DNA of 64,000 nt from Marinobacter bryozoorum (GTDB lineage: Bacteria > Pseudomonadota > Gammaproteobacteria > Pseudomonadales > Oleiphilaceae): assembly GCF_023156245.1 (NCBI RefSeq), contig NZ_JAKZAH010000005.1, forward strand, positions 114,344 to 178,343, in the 5' to 3' direction. The notes below the pieces were generated by a model. It saw only the letters and a program-made list of their open reading frames with translations, was not told where the DNA came from and ran no database searches. The position numbers and the translations under genes were made by a program. This document shows, piece after piece, positions 19,748 through 27,755 of this stretch (position 1 is its first letter; every line of letters starts with the position of its first letter).

Positions 19748-20518
19748 ATGAGCGCAACCACAAAGACGGAACCACAGGGGAGACAGTCAGGCATTCAGGT
19801 GATTGCCCGGGCAGCTGCCATTCTCAGAGAGTTGGGCGATCACCCGGACGGCCGCAGCCTGGCGGAATTAGGACGCGCCCTGGAACTGCCCCGCTCGACG
19901 ATCCAGCGCATTATCGGTGCCCTGGAGACCGAGGGGTTTGTGGAAATGGTCAGCCACCATGGGGGGTATCGGCTAGGCCCGGAGCTTGGACGGCTGCTTT
20001 ACCACACCCGTATTGACGCCATCACCGTCGTCCGCCCGTTACTGGAAAAACTCTGCCATGACGTCAACGAGACCGTGGCGTTTTGTGGCATTGAAAATAA
20101 CCAGGTGCTGGTGATTGACCGGATCGTTGCGGAGCGGGCACTTCGGGTAGTGCCGGCCATGGGAGTGATGCACGTACCCTTTCACTCGACCTCTGTCGGC
20201 AAGGTCCTGCTGGCCACTATGAGCGATGAGAAAATTAGCGATCTACTGGCAGAAACCCTGCCAACCAAAGACAGGACCAAACAGCGCAAGGCCGCGCTGA
20301 TGAAGGAAATCCATCAGATTCGCCGAACCGGCATCGCCGAAGACTACGAAGAGTACGCTGAAGAACTGGCCGCCTTTGCCGTCGCCCTGGATACGTACCT
20401 GGGGCCCTTCGCCGTCGCCATCCTGGCCCCTGCCAGCAGGGCAAGGGCACGGCGGCAGGAGTACGAAGAGCCACTGCGTGTGTTCAAAGCCAGGGTTGAA
20501 GAAAAAATTGGGCGTTGA
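19748..20518 (+). CDS. IclR-family transcriptional regulator
   Basis: Regulator with an N-terminal winged HTH (residues ~15-75: AAAILRELGDHPDGRSLAEL... and LPRSTIQRIIGALETEGFVE) and a C-terminal ligand-binding domain (VAFCGIENNQVLVIDRI, PFHSTSVGKVLLA, and a GIAEDYEEYAEELAAFAVAL segment). Length 256 is normal. It is divergent from the RND adaptor gene, so it may regulate the pump, although RND pumps are more often controlled by TetR proteins. The ligand is unknown. It converges with the TRIC-family gene; only 13 bases separate the stop codons. Confidence 0.9.
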   Translation: MSATTKTEPQGRQSGIQVIARAAAILRELGDHPDGRSLAELGRALELPRSTIQRIIGALETEGFVEMVSHHGGYRLGPELGRLLYHTRIDAITVVRPLLEKLCHDVNETVAFCGIENNQVLVIDRIVAERALRVVPAMGVMHVPFHSTSVGKVLLATMSDEKISDLLAETLPTKDRTKQRKAALMKEIHQIRRTGIAEDYEEYAEELAAFAVALDTYLGPFAVAILAPASRARARRQEYEEPLRVFKARVEEKIGR

Positions 20519-20531
20519 GGCACAGAAACCC

Positions 20532-21149
20532 TCAATCCCATCGCGCCCGGGAGTAACTGAACACCGGCAGCGACAGCTTCCAGCGAATGGCAGACATCCG
20601 CAGTAACAAGCCAAGGCTGAACGCTGCCAGCAGGGTGATGTTTTCGCCCACTCCGTGGTCCAGAAGGACGAGATAGACCAGCGCCACCACCAGTGAGACA
20701 CTGGCGTAGAGCTCATGGCGAAGCACCTGGGGAGTGCGGTTGCACATGATGTCCCGGATAATGCCGCCAAAAATCCCGGTGGTGATACCCGCCATGACCA
20801 CCACGACTGTCTCATAGCCAAGCCTGAGGGCCACATTGCAGCCAATCACGGTAAAGGCCACCAGGCCAATGGCGTCAAGCACGAGAAACAGCTGATGAAG
20901 ATGACGCATGAACCGGGCGATAACAATGGTTACCAGGCCGCCGGTAATCGTCATATAGATGTAGAGGGGGTGCTGGGTCCAGGTCACCGGGAAGTTACCC
21001 AGCAGGATATCCCGCACCGTGCCACCGCCCAAGGCGGTAAAAAAGGCAATCACGGCAACACCGAACAGATCCATGTTCCGCCGGCCGGCAGTCAGCGCTC
21101 CGGACATGGCTTCGGCGGTAATGGCAATCATATAGATAGAGGTCAGCAC
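20532..21149 (-). CDS. TRIC/UPF0126-family membrane protein under a glycine riboswitch
   Basis: Inner-membrane protein of 205 residues with about seven helices arranged as two repeats, each carrying a glycine-rich motif: FFTALGGGTVRDILLG in the first and TTGIFGGIIRDIMC in the second. This is the YadS/YicG (UPF0126) bacterial TRIC channel fold. Its leader is a tandem glycine riboswitch, the only glycine-linked feature here, so a role in glycine transport or homeostasis is inferred. No gcv or glycine:cation symporter gene is in the window. The ATG is preceded by CAGGAG. Confidence 0.88.
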   Translation of the reverse strand: MLTSIYMIAITAEAMSGALTAGRRNMDLFGVAVIAFFTALGGGTVRDILLGNFPVTWTQHPLYIYMTITGGLVTIVIARFMRHLHQLFLVLDAIGLVAFTVIGCNVALRLGYETVVVVMAGITTGIFGGIIRDIMCNRTPQVLRHELYASVSLVVALVYLVLLDHGVGENITLLAAFSLGLLLRMSAIRWKLSLPVFSYSRARWD

Positions 21150-21179
21150 ACAGCACTCCTGTGTTTCTGTGGCCTCTCC

Positions 21180-21352
21180 CCCTGTCCCTGATACCTGAGA
21201 GTTTACAGGGCCTGACCCTGCTTGCCCCTTCGGTGGACTGCTGTGCAGCCTCTCTCCAGACGGCGTTGAAAAATGCCCGCAGTACCTGTGCCTGAGCGTT
21301 TATGGGAGTTTGCGCCTTCGGCGGGACTGATCGTCCTCTCTCCTGCGGAAGC
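21180..21352 (-). ncRNA. Tandem glycine riboswitch
   Basis: Two glycine aptamers lie head to tail in the leader of the TRIC-family gene. Aptamer 1 (about 21352-21275) holds GGAGAG, GCCGAAGGCGCAA and CGCTCAGGCACAGGTA. Aptamer 2 (about 21260-21180) holds GGAGAG, CACCGAAGGGGCAA and CTCTCAGGTATCAGGGACAG. These are the conserved core blocks of the glycine riboswitch class, and the ~15-base linker between aptamers is typical. I see no terminator between aptamer 2 and the start codon 31 bases on, so control may act on translation or through an unrecognised structure. Confidence 0.93.
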
Positions 21353-21530
21353 TGCGCATTATAAAGGTACCGACGCCGGGCGTCGAGTAGGCGCCTGTAA
21401 CCTGTCCAACGGTCGAATTAACTGAACAACTCTGCCAAAAAGCACCGATCGCTTTCTGTTCGAAACAGCGCTAACTTAAGATAGCAAGCGAACAAAATCA
21501 CCCAATGGCTCAAAAAGGAGATTTACGACC

Positions 21531-22094
21531 ATGTCGCTCAAATTACAAACCATCATCTGCAGCACCCGCCCCGGGCGTATCGGCCCGTCCGTAGGCGAGT
21601 GGTTTCACCAGGTGGCCAGCACCCAAGGCGCATTCGACAGCGAACTGGTCGACCTGGCCAGCTTCAACCTTCCGATTTATGACGAACCCAACCACCCGCG
21701 CACCCAGAAGTACGAGCACGACCACACCCGGGCCTGGTCCGACAACGTAGCCAGTGCCGATGCCTATGTGTTCGTGATGCCGGAATACAACTTCAATCCG
21801 CCGCCCTCGTTCGTAAATGCCATTAACTACGTCTACAACGAATGGAACTACAAGCCCTGCGGCTTCGTCAGTTACGGTGGGGTATCCGGGGGCTTACGAT
21901 CGGCCCAGGCCGCCAAGAACCTGGTGACCACGGTCAAGATGATGCCAATGGTGGAAAGCGTGATGGTGCAGATGCCCTGGGAAAGCCTGGCCGATAACGG
22001 CAGCTTTACCGCGGCCGATATGCATACCAGTTCAGCCAACGCCATGCTGGAAGAAATGGCCAAATGGGCCAAGGCGCTGAAAACCATGCGCTAA
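21531..22094 (+). CDS. NADPH-dependent FMN reductase / flavodoxin-like quinone reductase
   Basis: Flavodoxin-fold oxidoreductase of 187 residues. The phosphate-binding loop is near residues 9-16 (CSTRPGRIGPSVG), the isoalloxazine-contacting loop is MPEYNFNPPPSFVNAINY, and YGGVSGGLRSAQ is the second flavin loop. It matches the NADPH-dependent FMN reductase/chromate-quinone reductase family. The ribosome-binding site AAAAAGGAG is strong. It is a single gene, separated from the following small genes by a strong hairpin. The physiological acceptor is unknown. Confidence 0.88.
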   Translation: MSLKLQTIICSTRPGRIGPSVGEWFHQVASTQGAFDSELVDLASFNLPIYDEPNHPRTQKYEHDHTRAWSDNVASADAYVFVMPEYNFNPPPSFVNAINYVYNEWNYKPCGFVSYGGVSGGLRSAQAAKNLVTTVKMMPMVESVMVQMPWESLADNGSFTAADMHTSSANAMLEEMAKWAKALKTMR

Positions 22095-22102
22095 GGCTAT
22101 AC

Positions 22103-22135
22103 CCCGGCTATCGCCTGTGACAGGCGATAGCCGGG
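22103..22135. terminator. Long perfect hairpin between convergent genes
   Basis: A perfect 15-bp stem (CCCGGCTATCGCCTG / CAGGCGATAGCCGGG) with a 3-base loop lies between the FMN reductase and the convergent small gene. There is no T-tract. It is likely a bidirectional transcription barrier. Confidence 0.55.
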
Positions 22136-22172
22136 CCCGGATAACTTGGGCACCGAGTGGCCCGTCACCGCA

Positions 22173-22289
22173 TCAGGAAGCTTTCTTCAGCTTCTTCTTC
22201 AGCGACTTGATCTTGGCCTCGTGCTTTGCAACCTTGGCCTTACGGGCATTGATCTTTTTCTTCAGGTTTTTCTCGGTTTTCTTGGACAT
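22173..22289 (-). CDS. Tiny lysine-rich coiled-coil protein, 38 aa
   Basis: I do not recognise a family. The product starts MSKKTEKNLKKKINARK and is about half lysine and arginine, predicted as one continuous amphipathic helix. The start is set by GGAGG five bases before the ATG; longer in-frame versions overlap the upstream small gene. It follows the 64-aa basic protein by 25 bases, so they form a two-gene unit. Its charge suggests nucleic-acid binding (inference). Confidence 0.65.
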   Translation of the reverse strand: MSKKTEKNLKKKINARKAKVAKHEAKIKSLKKKLKKAS

Positions 22290-22314
22290 AACTGCCTCCT
22301 GGGCATCAATGCGG

Positions 22315-22509
22315 CTAGTTTCCGGGCTTATGCTTCTTGATAAAGCCACGAATAAACTGCCTGATTTCGCGAGCGGCGCTGGTGTCCAGCTCTTCACACA
22401 ACTCAATGAACTGCTCGCGCTCCGTACTGCTGATCCGAATCAGCAGCTGGCTATCTTTCTTGTTGGGCTTCACCTTTTTCGGTTTCACCTTTTTGGGACT
22501 ATCAGTCAC
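22315..22509 (-). CDS. Small basic protein with ribbon-helix-helix-like segment, 64 aa
   Basis: A lysine-rich N-terminal tail carrying a repeated KKVKP motif precedes a segment DSQLLIRISSTEREQFIELCEELDTSAAREIRQFIRG. That segment has the strand-helix-helix pattern of a ribbon-helix-helix (CopG/MetJ-like) DNA-binding fold. The start is GTG 22509 with AGGAG nine bases upstream. It is cotranscribed with the 38-aa lysine-rich protein. An AT-rich promoter-like stretch lies near 22550-22585. The DNA-binding assignment is an inference; no toxin partner is visible. Confidence 0.65.
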   Translation of the reverse strand: MTDSPKKVKPKKVKPNKKDSQLLIRISSTEREQFIELCEELDTSAAREIRQFIRGFIKKHKPGN

Positions 22510-22715
22510 TGCGGATACTCCTGGTGCGGGTGAAGCTCATGGCTGAAAGATATTTACATTGTATATACGTTTTTAAGGAAAGCAAGGTGCATATCTTCGC
22601 GGTGATGAGCAGTGACAGCGACTCCCGCCGTGGTCATGCGAATTCTTGAGACTGGCCTGCCCGCGTTCGGCTTCGGGGAATACAAAATCCCGATGCCGAA
22701 AACAGGTAGCTTTGT

Positions 22716-24398
22716 TCACAACCCCAACCACTCCGCCAGCTGAAGATTGGTTTTCAGCCGCAGACGTTGCTGGAGCATGCCCTCAAAAACCGAGTCAACA
22801 GAACGACTCTCACCCAACAAAGGCAATGCGGCTTCGGCCTCGGCAAAGAACCGGGACTCGATGTCGGTTCCGAGAACCGCTCGTTCCCACCACTCAGTCA
22901 CCCTTGGGCGGGCCTGTTTCAGCAAAGCATCGGAAGGCAACTTCTCAGACTTGGCGGCGTTTGCAGTCTGGGAGGCTGGCAATAGATTCCACAGGTCATT
23001 GTTGCTCCAGCGCGACCAGGGGAAACAATGATCAATGTCATACCGCTGCTGCGACAGGTTACGTGCTGTCCAGACGCACTTTACCCTGCCCTCCGCCAGT
23101 TGCTGCTCCACCAGCTTTCGCATCAGGGACGTATCCCGTCGACCTTCCGCCCATTGCAGCGCCTTGTGATAAGTCTCGGTGGAGTAACGCACCTCCCAGC
23201 CGGACATCAGGTTGACCCACTCGTTAACGATGGCGGGCTCCACCCAGCAGGCATAGCGGCTGAAGGTATCCCACAGCATGGCAGGCACCCGGAAGACACC
23301 GAACCGGGCCAGGGTCTGCCGGTCCAAAGTAACCGGCTCCTCACGAATACGCAGCCTGCTGGTCGCGCCGTCAAAAACAGGGCGATTGGTACCCGGCCAA
23401 GTGGTGTACCGGGCAGGGTTCTTGAGAATGTTGGCGGCCGCCTGCTTGATTGCACCCATAACCACGAGCGCATGCTCAGCAGAAAGGGACAATCCGGGCC
23501 GGAAGTCCAGCGGCGAAAGCTGCTCCAGGGCGTAAAAATCTTCGCCAGCGAAGCCATAACCTCTTGAGCCTGGGGCTTGCCGCAGCCTGTGGCGCAAGAC
23601 CAGGGGATGATACTGCATCAGCCAGTACAGACCGACGGCCCCGAGCGGTAGCTCCACCCAGTCATCCGTCCGATTGATCACCAGCCCGGGCGCGCTATCC
23701 GCTAACCGGACCAGGGCGCGCAACAGTCCCAACTTGTAGGAAGAGGATTTGTCATCGTTAACGATGATATGCCGGAGCGTGGGCAGCGCCCCGGTGCCAT
23801 CATCCGGCAGACGATAGACGGCGGTTTCCCACCACACTTCCGGCCGATCAAGCTGATCTGCCGCGGTCTCACCTGCCAGCGGCACGGGAACGACGGCACG
23901 GTGCCGGGCAAAGCTATCCAGCTCTGTCTTGCTGACCTCATGAAACACCCGTTCCCCATCGCCGGGACCGTGGCGCAGGGTGATAACCAAAGTGCCCGAC
24001 GGTGCCAGCAACTCCGTCAGAATCCGGAACGCTCGTTCCCGGGAAGAGGGTGCAACGTGCATCCACACGGCCGATACGAGAATCAGGTCAAAGCGGTAGC
24101 TGAGCTTACGAATTTCCGCCAGATCAGGCAGGCTGTCTTCTACCCACTGGATGCTCTGATGAGCAGTAGCCACCACTCCCAGACGACGCAATTCAACCGC
24201 CGGCTCTACAGCGACAACATCCCAGCCACGCTCAGCCAGTGCCAGCGCGTCCCGACCACTGCCCGCACCGACATCCAGTGCCAGGCCGGAGCTTTTCTCC
24301 AACAAGGGGAGCCAGTCGCTGTGGACCTGTTCGAAGGTCAGGGACTGGTATTGATTGAAGAACTTTTCCGCGTTTTTGTTGTAGGAGGTGATGGGCAT
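22716..24398 (-). CDS. Class I methyltransferase fused to HNH nuclease domain
   Basis: A two-enzyme fusion of about 560 residues. The N-terminal part (residues ~1-160) is a SAM methyltransferase: LALDVGAGSGRDALALAERGWDVVAVEP is motif I plus the acidic strand end, followed by FDLILVSAVWMHV. It lacks an NPPY/DPPY motif, so it is not an obvious DNA adenine or N4-cytosine methyltransferase. The middle ~250 residues are unassigned. The C-terminal part (~420-500) has an HNH-like core, YDIDHCFPWSRW...NDLWNLLPASQTANAAKSEKLP. ATG 24398 (MPITSYN) is preferred; ATG 24452 would add 18 residues. It faces away from the two accessory genes at 24679-26964. A defence role is a hypothesis. Confidence 0.75.
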   Translation of the reverse strand: MPITSYNKNAEKFFNQYQSLTFEQVHSDWLPLLEKSSGLALDVGAGSGRDALALAERGWDVVAVEPAVELRRLGVVATAHQSIQWVEDSLPDLAEIRKLSYRFDLILVSAVWMHVAPSSRERAFRILTELLAPSGTLVITLRHGPGDGERVFHEVSKTELDSFARHRAVVPVPLAGETAADQLDRPEVWWETAVYRLPDDGTGALPTLRHIIVNDDKSSSYKLGLLRALVRLADSAPGLVINRTDDWVELPLGAVGLYWLMQYHPLVLRHRLRQAPGSRGYGFAGEDFYALEQLSPLDFRPGLSLSAEHALVVMGAIKQAAANILKNPARYTTWPGTNRPVFDGATSRLRIREEPVTLDRQTLARFGVFRVPAMLWDTFSRYACWVEPAIVNEWVNLMSGWEVRYSTETYHKALQWAEGRRDTSLMRKLVEQQLAEGRVKCVWTARNLSQQRYDIDHCFPWSRWSNNDLWNLLPASQTANAAKSEKLPSDALLKQARPRVTEWWERAVLGTDIESRFFAEAEAALPLLGESRSVDSVFEGMLQQRLRLKTNLQLAEWLGL

Positions 24399-24678
24399 AG
24401 CGACGACGTTTCTGCCCGGTCCAGAATGAGTTATATCTAGTCTGGATTCCATTAAAGCGGCCCGAGCGCCTGCTTACAACTGCGGAAAGACAATAAGTGT
24501 CAGAGACAATTGGCAGTTTCTTCTGATCGGTCACCGTGAGCTAGTCAGGGGGCGCCAGCCGGCCAGCCCCATCTAGATATTTTACAAATCTTTTCAAACC
24601 GACGATGCCTTCCTGCACTGCAGTCACATCAATGCTGCTAAACTTCGTGAGCAACCTATAAAAACAAGGAGTAAGTCA

Positions 24679-26028
24679 GTGTCCAGCCGCCCGGAATATC
24701 TCGCCAGTGGTGAGGCAGCTCGCCTCATCCCAATCGTCCCGGATAGCTCCAGAGAGCAAAAATCAGCATCTGTTCTACTTGCCGGACTTCGATCCGTTCT
24801 CGAACTTCGACAGGCGCTCCTTAAGTCCGTTGGTGTGCGCGTGGGAAAGACCTCACAGCTTGAAGCCTGGACAGAGGTTGTGTTCAAAAATCATGACAAA
24901 AAAGCTCCCGCCCCCAAGGACCGGCCTGACGGCTTGTTAATCCTGAGAACTGGTAAACGGGAGTGGAAGGCGTTGATTGAGGCCAAAGTCGGGAATGACA
25001 TCGTCAAAGAGGAACAGGTTTCCAAATATGTCCAGCAGGCCAAGGCGCACAATGTCGACGCGGTCATCACCATCACCAACCAATTCGCGGCCCTTCCAAC
25101 ACACCACCCCGTCAAGCTTTCGAAATCCGCCACCAAATCTGTAGACCTATATCACTGGTCCTGGGCTTTCATACGTACCCAGTGCCAACTGCTGCTAAAA
25201 AACGACGGCGTCGAAGACGAAGACCAAGTATTTATCCTCTCGGAGCTACTGCGTTACTTCGAAAGTGACCGCGCGGGCATCAGTAACTTCGACCAGATGA
25301 ATAGCGAATGGAAGGATGTGGTCAACAAGGTGAAAAGCAACACACCACTATCTAAGAACAGTGACGAGGTGCAGAACACCGTATCGGCGTGGCATCAGGA
25401 GCAGCGGGACCTTTGCTTAATCATGGCCCGCCTTACTGGTAGCGAAGTAACCCTAAAATTGAAAAACCAACATCGCCTAGATGCTGCCAAACGAGTTAAG
25501 GACGATTCGGACGATTTCTGTAAGCATCAGATTCTCTACTGCGCGCTCAACGTGCCCAACGCCGCAGCGGACCTTGAGGTCACTGCAGACGTACAACGCC
25601 GGATGATCCACTGTTCCATGAAGCTCGCCGCTCCCAAAGACAAGAAAAGCACCAAAGCACGCGCGAACTGGCTGATCCGCCAGCTCAAGAAAGCGAACCC
25701 GGACCATATCTCCATCAAAGCGATTCGTCCTGGTGGAGCGCTGCCGACCCAGGAACCATTAAAGGATCTTCGCGATAACCCCGAACTCCTGGAATCGGAC
25801 ACCTCCAAGAGCACCGCAACTACCTTCGAAGTAGTGTACTCGCTCGACCTGGCTGGTAAATTCGGCGGACGAAAAGTCTTTATCGAGGAGCTGGAAAAGG
25901 CTGTTCCTCACTTTTACCAAGAGGCGGGGCAATGGATTCGGGCATGGACTCCCCCAGCCCCAAAAATTCAGCGAGACAACGAGCCAGAATTGGAACAGGA
26001 GCCCGAAATGGCAGGTAGTTCTGAGTGA
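24679..26028 (+). CDS. PD-(D/E)XK nuclease-like accessory protein, 449 aa
   Basis: No family is recognised with certainty. Residues ~65-110 contain a nuclease-like core: RPDGLLILRTG, then KALIEAKVGND, which reads as the D...ExK of a PD-(D/E)XK fold, with a preceding helix (LEAWTEVVF) supplying a glutamate. The remaining ~330 residues are alpha/beta with charged linkers. The C-terminal tail is acidic (EPELEQEPE). GTG 24679 is the start, with AAGGAG eight bases upstream. Base composition is less GC-rich than the neighbours, suggesting transfer. It precedes the DUF3883 gene by 84 bases in the same direction. Confidence 0.65.
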   Translation: MSSRPEYLASGEAARLIPIVPDSSREQKSASVLLAGLRSVLELRQALLKSVGVRVGKTSQLEAWTEVVFKNHDKKAPAPKDRPDGLLILRTGKREWKALIEAKVGNDIVKEEQVSKYVQQAKAHNVDAVITITNQFAALPTHHPVKLSKSATKSVDLYHWSWAFIRTQCQLLLKNDGVEDEDQVFILSELLRYFESDRAGISNFDQMNSEWKDVVNKVKSNTPLSKNSDEVQNTVSAWHQEQRDLCLIMARLTGSEVTLKLKNQHRLDAAKRVKDDSDDFCKHQILYCALNVPNAAADLEVTADVQRRMIHCSMKLAAPKDKKSTKARANWLIRQLKKANPDHISIKAIRPGGALPTQEPLKDLRDNPELLESDTSKSTATTFEVVYSLDLAGKFGGRKVFIEELEKAVPHFYQEAGQWIRAWTPPAPKIQRDNEPELEQEPEMAGSSE

Positions 26029-26112
26029 CAGCCCCCGGTTGGCAACTTGGCTTCACGAAATGTTGTAACTATCCTGGACTATCAGAAGCAGGACCCAGAC
26101 GGAAGAAGCAGT

Positions 26113-26964
26113 ATGGCAAATGGGACGAGCTGGAGTGAGAACGAAATTGCGGTAACTGTTGCCGACTATATGAAGATGCTGACTCTCGAACTCTCCGGTC
26201 AGCGCTACAACAAGGCCGCCCACAGGCGCACTCTTATCCAACTGCTGGATAACCGAAGCGAGGGTGCGATAGAGCTTAAACATCAGAACATCAGCGCGGT
26301 GCTTCGCGACCTGAACTGCGTGTGGATTCCCGGGTACAAGCCGCGCGGGAACTACCAGTCGTCCTTGGCACGGTATGTAGAAAACTGGATTAACACGCAC
26401 CCCGAATTCGACCGGACGTCGCTGGCCGCTGTTGAACAGCCCGCCGTTGTACCAAACGAGATCGACTATCATCGTCTGATCGTAGACCCTCCCGCAATCT
26501 CCGATAAGGCCGGTGAGACCCCGGCAACCTATTCGCCTACCCGGCAAGCATCAAAACGAGATTATGTCGCTCGCGAAGCTCGCAACTCAGCACTTGGCAA
26601 TGCTGGTGAGCTTTTAGTCATGCATTACGAGGAGTTCAGGCTGCGCCAGGCAGGTAAGACCACGCTGGCAGAACGTATCGAACATGTTTCAGATACCCAA
26701 GGCGACGGCCTTGGCTACGATGTCCTATCGTTTGACGTCTCCGGAAAAGAACGATTTATTGAGGTGAAAACTACGGCGTTCGCTAAGGAAACTCCCTTCT
26801 ACGCATCGCGAAACGAGGTGACATTCTCTTCCGAGGCAAAAGATCAGTTTCACCTTTACCGGCTGTTTGAATTCCGCAAGTCACCCAAACTGTTTACGCT
26901 GCCAGGCAGGATCGACGATTACTGTGATCTGGACCCAGTCAGCTATATTTGTCGGTTTCGTTGA
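26113..26964 (+). CDS. DUF3883 domain protein (PD-(D/E)XK-like)
   Basis: C-terminal residues ~180-280 match DUF3883: LGNAGELLVMHYEEFRL, then DGLGYDVLSFDVSGKERFIEVKTT and FYASRNEVTFSSEAKDQFHLYRLF. The GYDV...IEVKTT block is the D...ExK nuclease-like signature. DUF3883 occurs widely in restriction and phage-defence proteins. The N-terminal ~80 residues (WSENEIAVTVADYMKMLTLELSGQRYNK...) resemble a domain common in HNH or DUF3883 companions. The start is ATG 26113; a TTG at 26047 is an alternative. Its low GC matches the gene before it. Confidence 0.78.
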   Translation: MANGTSWSENEIAVTVADYMKMLTLELSGQRYNKAAHRRTLIQLLDNRSEGAIELKHQNISAVLRDLNCVWIPGYKPRGNYQSSLARYVENWINTHPEFDRTSLAAVEQPAVVPNEIDYHRLIVDPPAISDKAGETPATYSPTRQASKRDYVAREARNSALGNAGELLVMHYEEFRLRQAGKTTLAERIEHVSDTQGDGLGYDVLSFDVSGKERFIEVKTTAFAKETPFYASRNEVTFSSEAKDQFHLYRLFEFRKSPKLFTLPGRIDDYCDLDPVSYICRFR

Positions 26965-27022
26965 TATTTTGGCAACGATGTCCGGTTCATCTCGGCTGAT
27001 TTAGGGACGCGATTTCAGGGGA

Positions 27023-27655
27023 CTAAAGGCGAACCACCACCGGAGGATTAACCGGCCGATACCGCTCATCGCAGGTACTGGCGTTGAAGAACCTCGTACC
27101 CTCGCGTTCATATTCGCCATAACCCTCGTGGATATGGCCATAGATATGAATCTGCGGCTTCACTCGCTGGACTCGTACCAGTAAATCCTCACAGCCAACG
27201 CTTTCATAACGCAGCCCCGAGTCTACCTCGTCCCCGATGCCATTGGGCGGGGTGTGGGTGATCAGCACGTTGGTATCTTGCGGAATCCGTTGCCAGTAGC
27301 GGTCGATGGCCTCACCCCGGTCCTGCATGAAGGCCCAGTCCATAAAGGTGGGCGACCAGGGTGAGCCCCAGAAGCGCACGCCTTCAATCTCGATTCCACT
27401 GTCTTCCAGGTAGGTGGCGTTGGTGAGTAATTCCCGAGCGTGGTCCGGCGCTTCCTGGAAGACCCAGTCGTGGTTGCCGGCGATGACGATCTTGTGGCGA
27501 TGGGGCAGCGTGCCCAGCCAGTCGTTCAGGTCGGCCACATCGTCCAGCGTGCCGGCACCCAGGCAGTCGCCGGCGTGGATCAGTACGTCCCCATCCGGGA
27601 TGTCGGGTATGCGGCGGTGCATGCTGTGGGTGTCGGAAATGCAGACGAGTTTCAT
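27023..27655 (-). CDS. Metallophosphoesterase
   Basis: Calcineurin-like phosphoesterase of 210 residues. Two-metal motifs are in order: LVCISDTHSMH (DxH), LIHAGDCLG (GD), IVIAGNHDWVF (GNHD), ITHTPPNG, and IYGHIHEGYG (GHxH). It matches the small bacterial DxH phosphoesterases related to the MPPED group. The start is ATG 27655 with AAGGA upstream; upstream in-frame codons look non-coding. It is divergent from the CaCA antiporter gene with 100 bases between. Substrate unknown. Confidence 0.88.
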   Translation of the reverse strand: MKLVCISDTHSMHRRIPDIPDGDVLIHAGDCLGAGTLDDVADLNDWLGTLPHRHKIVIAGNHDWVFQEAPDHARELLTNATYLEDSGIEIEGVRFWGSPWSPTFMDWAFMQDRGEAIDRYWQRIPQDTNVLITHTPPNGIGDEVDSGLRYESVGCEDLLVRVQRVKPQIHIYGHIHEGYGEYEREGTRFFNASTCDERYRPVNPPVVVRL

Positions 27656-27755
27656 GGGGTTCCTTTTGTCATTGGTTTTGGTGGTAAAACTAACTAGTTG
27701 CAATTATTCGCCAAATGTCTTGAACTTGCCTGGTTAAACCGAGGGAGTCCCGCGT

